A stretch of 9,328 nucleotides of DNA, taken from positions 1-9,328 of the forward strand of contig JAEZBH010000443.1 of the NCBI GenBank assembly GCA_023427285.1. Direction: 5' to 3'. Origin of the DNA: Pseudomonadota bacterium. Lineage in GTDB: Bacteria; Pseudomonadota; Alphaproteobacteria; Sphingomonadales; Sphingomonadaceae. Position 1 is the stretch's first letter. Each line of letters starts with the position of its first letter. This document shows positions 7,163 to 9,328 of the stretch, piece by piece. Below the pieces are notes generated by a model. The model was not told where the DNA came from. It did not search any database and saw only the letters and a program-made list of their open reading frames with translations. A program made the translations under genes and the position numbers.

Positions 7163-7202
7163 CCTGTTGTTCGATCTTGCTGTTCGATCGTCAGGCGAAG
7201 GC

Positions 7203-9029
7203 TCAGGCGGTGGCCTTCTGCGCCGCGATCCAGTTGCGGATCTTGGCTTCCAGCACGCTGAGCGGCAGCGCGCCGGTGCCCAGCACCTGATCGTGGAAGG
7301 CGCGCACGTCGAACTTCGCGCCCAGCTCCTTCTCGGCCTCAGCGCGCAGGCGGCTGTGGGTCAGCTGCCCGATCTTGTACGCCAGCGCCTGCCCCGGCAA
7401 GGCGACGTAGCGCTCCACTTCCGACGTGGCGTCGGTGCGGCTCATGGAGGAGTTGTCCATCATGTATTTGATGGCCTCATCGCGGCTCCAGCCCTTGGCA
7501 TGCAGGCCGGTGTCCACCACCAGACGCATGGCGCGCATCATCTCGGCATCCAGCTTGCCGAACCGCTGGTAGGGGTCGGTCAGGAGGCCGAGTTCCTTGC
7601 CAAGGGTTTCAGCATAGAGGCCCCAGCCTTCCACGTAGGCGTTGTTGCCGCCGAAGCGCAGGAAGTTCGGGATGGACGGCGTCTCCTGCGTCACGCTGAT
7701 CTGATAGTGGTGCCCCGGAATCGCCTCGTGCAGGAACAGGCTCTCCACGCCCGGCTTGGTGCGGGCGGGCAGATCATAGGTGTTCAGGTAGAACACGCCC
7801 GGACGGTTGGCCTCAAGGCTGCCGCCCATGTAGTAGGCGCCGGCGCTGTTCTTCTCGATGAACGAGGGAATCGGCCGGATCTCGAACGGCGTCTTGGCCT
7901 GACGGCTGAACACCTTGGGCATGTTCGCATCCACCCGCTCGCGCACGGCGTTGTAGGTGGCCAGCATGTCTTCCTTGCTCTTGAACTTGAACTGCTGGTC
8001 AGTGCGCAGTTGCTCGAAGAACTGCTTCAACGTGCCCTTGAAGCCCACTTCCTTCTTGATGGCTTCCATCTCGCGGGTGATGCGCGCCACTTCCGACAGG
8101 CCGATCTCGTGGATTTCCTTCGGCGTCATCGTGGTGGTGGTGTGCTGCTGCACCAGCGCCGCGTACAGCAGCGGGCCGTCCTTCATGCCGATGAGGCCCG
8201 GCACGCGGCGCGCCTTGGGCTTGTACTCGGTTTCCATGAAGCTCTTCATCCGCTGGTAAACCGGGATGACGCCTTGGCCGATCTTCTGGCTGTAAGCGTC
8301 GGTCAGACGCTTCTTGTCGCTGGCGGAGATGTCCGCCGGCATGTTCTTGATCGGCATGTAGAACGGGCTGTTCTCCACGCCCTGCTGGATGATGTTGTCG
8401 AGCTGCGCGATCACGTTGTCGGTCACCACCTGCGAATGCACGTGGCCGGTGGTCAGACCCTCGCGCATGCGCACGACGGCGCGGTCCATGACGGCCACGA
8501 ACTCATCCAGACGCTTCAGGCCGTTGTCGTAGTCCTTCACCGTTTTGTACGGCGCCAGAGACTCACCCGATGAGATGTCGGGGAACATGATGTGAAGACC
8601 GCCGAAATGCTCGATGGCCACCCGGTCGCCGACGTTGACCAGCGGCTCGGAGGCGAAGCGCAGCGCCTGCTCGGTCTCGTACTTGAACACGTCGTAGTAG
8701 ATCGCGTTCTCAGGCGAGAGCGCCGAGCGGTTGATGGCGGACAGACGCGCCAGTTCCTGCTGCTTGGTGCGCAGAACCTCGGCGTTGTAGGCGTCAGACA
8801 GGTAGTCGCCCAGCCGGTCGGCATAGCGCATGTCGCCACGGGACAGCGCCTCGATCGGGTTCAGGCGGAGGTTTGCCTCGTCGGAATCCTTGAACAGCTG
8901 GGCCAGCTTCTGGTCTTCGCTCTTCGACACAATCTGCGTCGGTTGCTGCTGCTGGGTTGCGCAGGCGGCAAGAACCGCAAGCGGCGCGATCACGACGCCA
9001 GCACGGAGCCACGTCTTCCAGGTCTTCAT
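7203..9029 (-). CDS. DUF885-family lipoprotein, metallopeptidase-like
   Basis: A 608-residue secreted lipoprotein of the DUF885 family, thought to contain zinc-peptidase-like proteins. The N-terminus is MKTWKTWLRAG followed by a hydrophobic stretch and the lipobox L-A-A-C (Cys23), then a Gln-rich linker. It is therefore probably exported, lipidated and anchored in the envelope. The putative metal site is HEAIPGHHYQ (434-443), with a second conserved block YVEGWGLYAE (465-474) that supplies a likely Glu ligand. Further family blocks are VDTGLHAKGW (505-514) and LPGQALAYKIG (544-554). The length is normal for the family. ATG 9029 is chosen over ATG 9044, because GGGGGAA lies 6 nt before it and the signal peptide then begins properly with charged residues. 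The substrate is unknown, probably peptides. Transcription ends at the hairpin at 7128-7162. The upstream neighbour is an amidohydrolase on the same strand, 155 bp away. Confidence 0.9.
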   Translation of the reverse strand: MKTWKTWLRAGVVIAPLAVLAACATQQQQPTQIVSKSEDQKLAQLFKDSDEANLRLNPIEALSRGDMRYADRLGDYLSDAYNAEVLRTKQQELARLSAINRSALSPENAIYYDVFKYETEQALRFASEPLVNVGDRVAIEHFGGLHIMFPDISSGESLAPYKTVKDYDNGLKRLDEFVAVMDRAVVRMREGLTTGHVHSQVVTDNVIAQLDNIIQQGVENSPFYMPIKNMPADISASDKKRLTDAYSQKIGQGVIPVYQRMKSFMETEYKPKARRVPGLIGMKDGPLLYAALVQQHTTTTMTPKEIHEIGLSEVARITREMEAIKKEVGFKGTLKQFFEQLRTDQQFKFKSKEDMLATYNAVRERVDANMPKVFSRQAKTPFEIRPIPSFIEKNSAGAYYMGGSLEANRPGVFYLNTYDLPARTKPGVESLFLHEAIPGHHYQISVTQETPSIPNFLRFGGNNAYVEGWGLYAETLGKELGLLTDPYQRFGKLDAEMMRAMRLVVDTGLHAKGWSRDEAIKYMMDNSSMSRTDATSEVERYVALPGQALAYKIGQLTHSRLRAEAEKELGAKFDVRAFHDQVLGTGALPLSVLEAKIRNWIAAQKATA

Positions 9030-9035
9030 AGAGTG

Positions 9036-9042
9036 TTCCCCC
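9036..9042 (-). promoter_or_regulatory. Ribosome binding site of the DUF885 gene
   Basis: On the minus strand GGGGGAA precedes ATG 9029 with a 6-nt gap. The alternative ATG at 9044 overlaps this sequence and has no Shine-Dalgarno of its own, so this site decides the start. Confidence 0.6.
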
Positions 9043-9184
9043 ATATTTCGGTTCGTGGCTGCATGCCCACGCCACTAGGTTTTACAGAGTGTGGGACATG
9101 ACGGTTGTCGTTCGTGCTGAGCAATTCCCACGCGACGAACCGCCAGTCCCGCAAGCCAAGCTGCCAAGGTGCCTGAACGGGCAG

Positions 9185-9328
9185 TTATTCCATCGGCACG
9201 ACGCGCCCCGATGCCATAACGAAGCGCACCTTCTCAAGCGTTGTGACGTCGGAGAGGGGGTCTCCATCCACCGCGACAAGATCGGCCGCCTTGCCTGCCT
9301 CAAGCGTGCCGATCTCGCGCTCCAGACC
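9185..9328 (-). CDS. Amidohydrolase, C-terminal fragment (runs off window)
   Basis: The minus-strand frame is open from the window edge to TAA at 9185-9187 and gives 47 residues. The segment [20 protein letters not shown], then [20 protein letters not shown], is the characteristic C-terminal end of metal-dependent amidohydrolases (imidazolonepropionase / prolidase-like group). There G-T-[LI]-E-x-G-K-x-A-D-L-V-x-[VL]-x-G-[DN]-P closes the small beta-sandwich domain. The catalytic TIM barrel and metal ligands lie outside the window, so the substrate and any signal peptide cannot be judged. It lies upstream of the DUF885 lipoprotein on the same strand with a 155-bp gap. Co-transcription is possible but unproven, and no terminator is evident in the gap. 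Confidence 0.85.
   Translation of the reverse strand, partial: GLEREIGTLEAGKAADLVAVDGDPLSDVTTLEKVRFVMASGRVVPME

Larger units (their letters stand above)
6843..7202. other. Gene-poor region upstream of gene C
   Basis: A 360-bp stretch between the start of C and the stop of the DUF885 gene. It holds the leader of C, four tandem 15-bp repeats (6893-6951), an AT-richer zone at about 7000-7085 that probably contains the C promoter (no confident -35/-10 pair), a T7 run at 7025-7031, and the DUF885 terminator at 7128-7162. No sizeable protein gene is supported. One 32-codon ORF spanning the repeats is listed separately as speculative. Confidence 0.7.

Noticed and set aside
7168..7189. Direct repeat TGTTCGATC (7168-7176 and 7181-7189)
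   Set aside because: Just two 9-bp copies between the terminator and the DUF885 stop; likely chance and without a clear role.
7167..8573. Long open frame (468 codons) on the plus strand opposite the DUF885 gene
   Set aside because: It is His/Leu/Val-rich and antisense to a gene with a clear signal peptide and catalytic motifs; it is a shadow frame.

Overview
The window looks like chromosomal DNA from a high-GC alphaproteobacterium. The reasons are strongly G/C-biased third codon positions, a bacterial class I lysyl-tRNA synthetase, and a DUF885 lipoprotein beside an amidohydrolase, a pairing I associate with Sphingomonadales and relatives. The order-level assignment is an inference and is not certain.

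Layout. (1) Positions 2-1192 (+) hold the 3' three quarters of a class I lysyl-tRNA synthetase, closed by a strong rho-independent terminator at 1222-1247. (2) Positions 1358-6842 hold three large paralogous proteins of the asparagine-synthetase / ATP-pyrophosphatase family: A (1358-3097, +), B (3211-5073, +) and C (5046-6842, -). B and C converge and overlap by 28 bp at their 3' ends. (3) Positions 6843-7202 are a gene-poor, partly AT-rich stretch with four tandem copies of a 15-bp unit and the terminator of the next gene. (4) Positions 7203-9029 (-) encode a DUF885-family lipoprotein with a metallopeptidase-like HE..PGHH motif. (5) Positions 9185-9328 (-) are the C-terminal end of an amidohydrolase that runs off the window.

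The part worth attention is the three-gene asparagine-synthetase-like cassette. All three proteins keep the SGGxDS PP-loop of ATP-dependent amide-forming enzymes, and a remnant of the N-terminal Ntn/glutaminase fold (a D-x-x-x-[LI]-x-x-[VA]-Y motif). None has the catalytic Cys2 needed to release ammonia from glutamine. By family analogy (beta-lactam synthetase, carbapenam synthetase, lasso-peptide cyclases) such proteins may adenylate a carboxylate and form an amide with an amine already in the substrate. No lasso precursor, RiPP protease, transporter or glycosyltransferase is visible, so the substrate is unknown. A is the most divergent copy: it keeps the PP-loop but lacks two downstream Asp-containing motifs shared by B and C. 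Two tiny possible ORFs lie by the cassette promoters (19 codons before A, 32 codons before C). They are speculative, but they are the only candidate small peptides in the window.

The DUF885 protein and the amidohydrolase are probably envelope or peptide/amide hydrolases. Nothing in the sequence ties them to the cassette, which is bounded by terminators on both sides.
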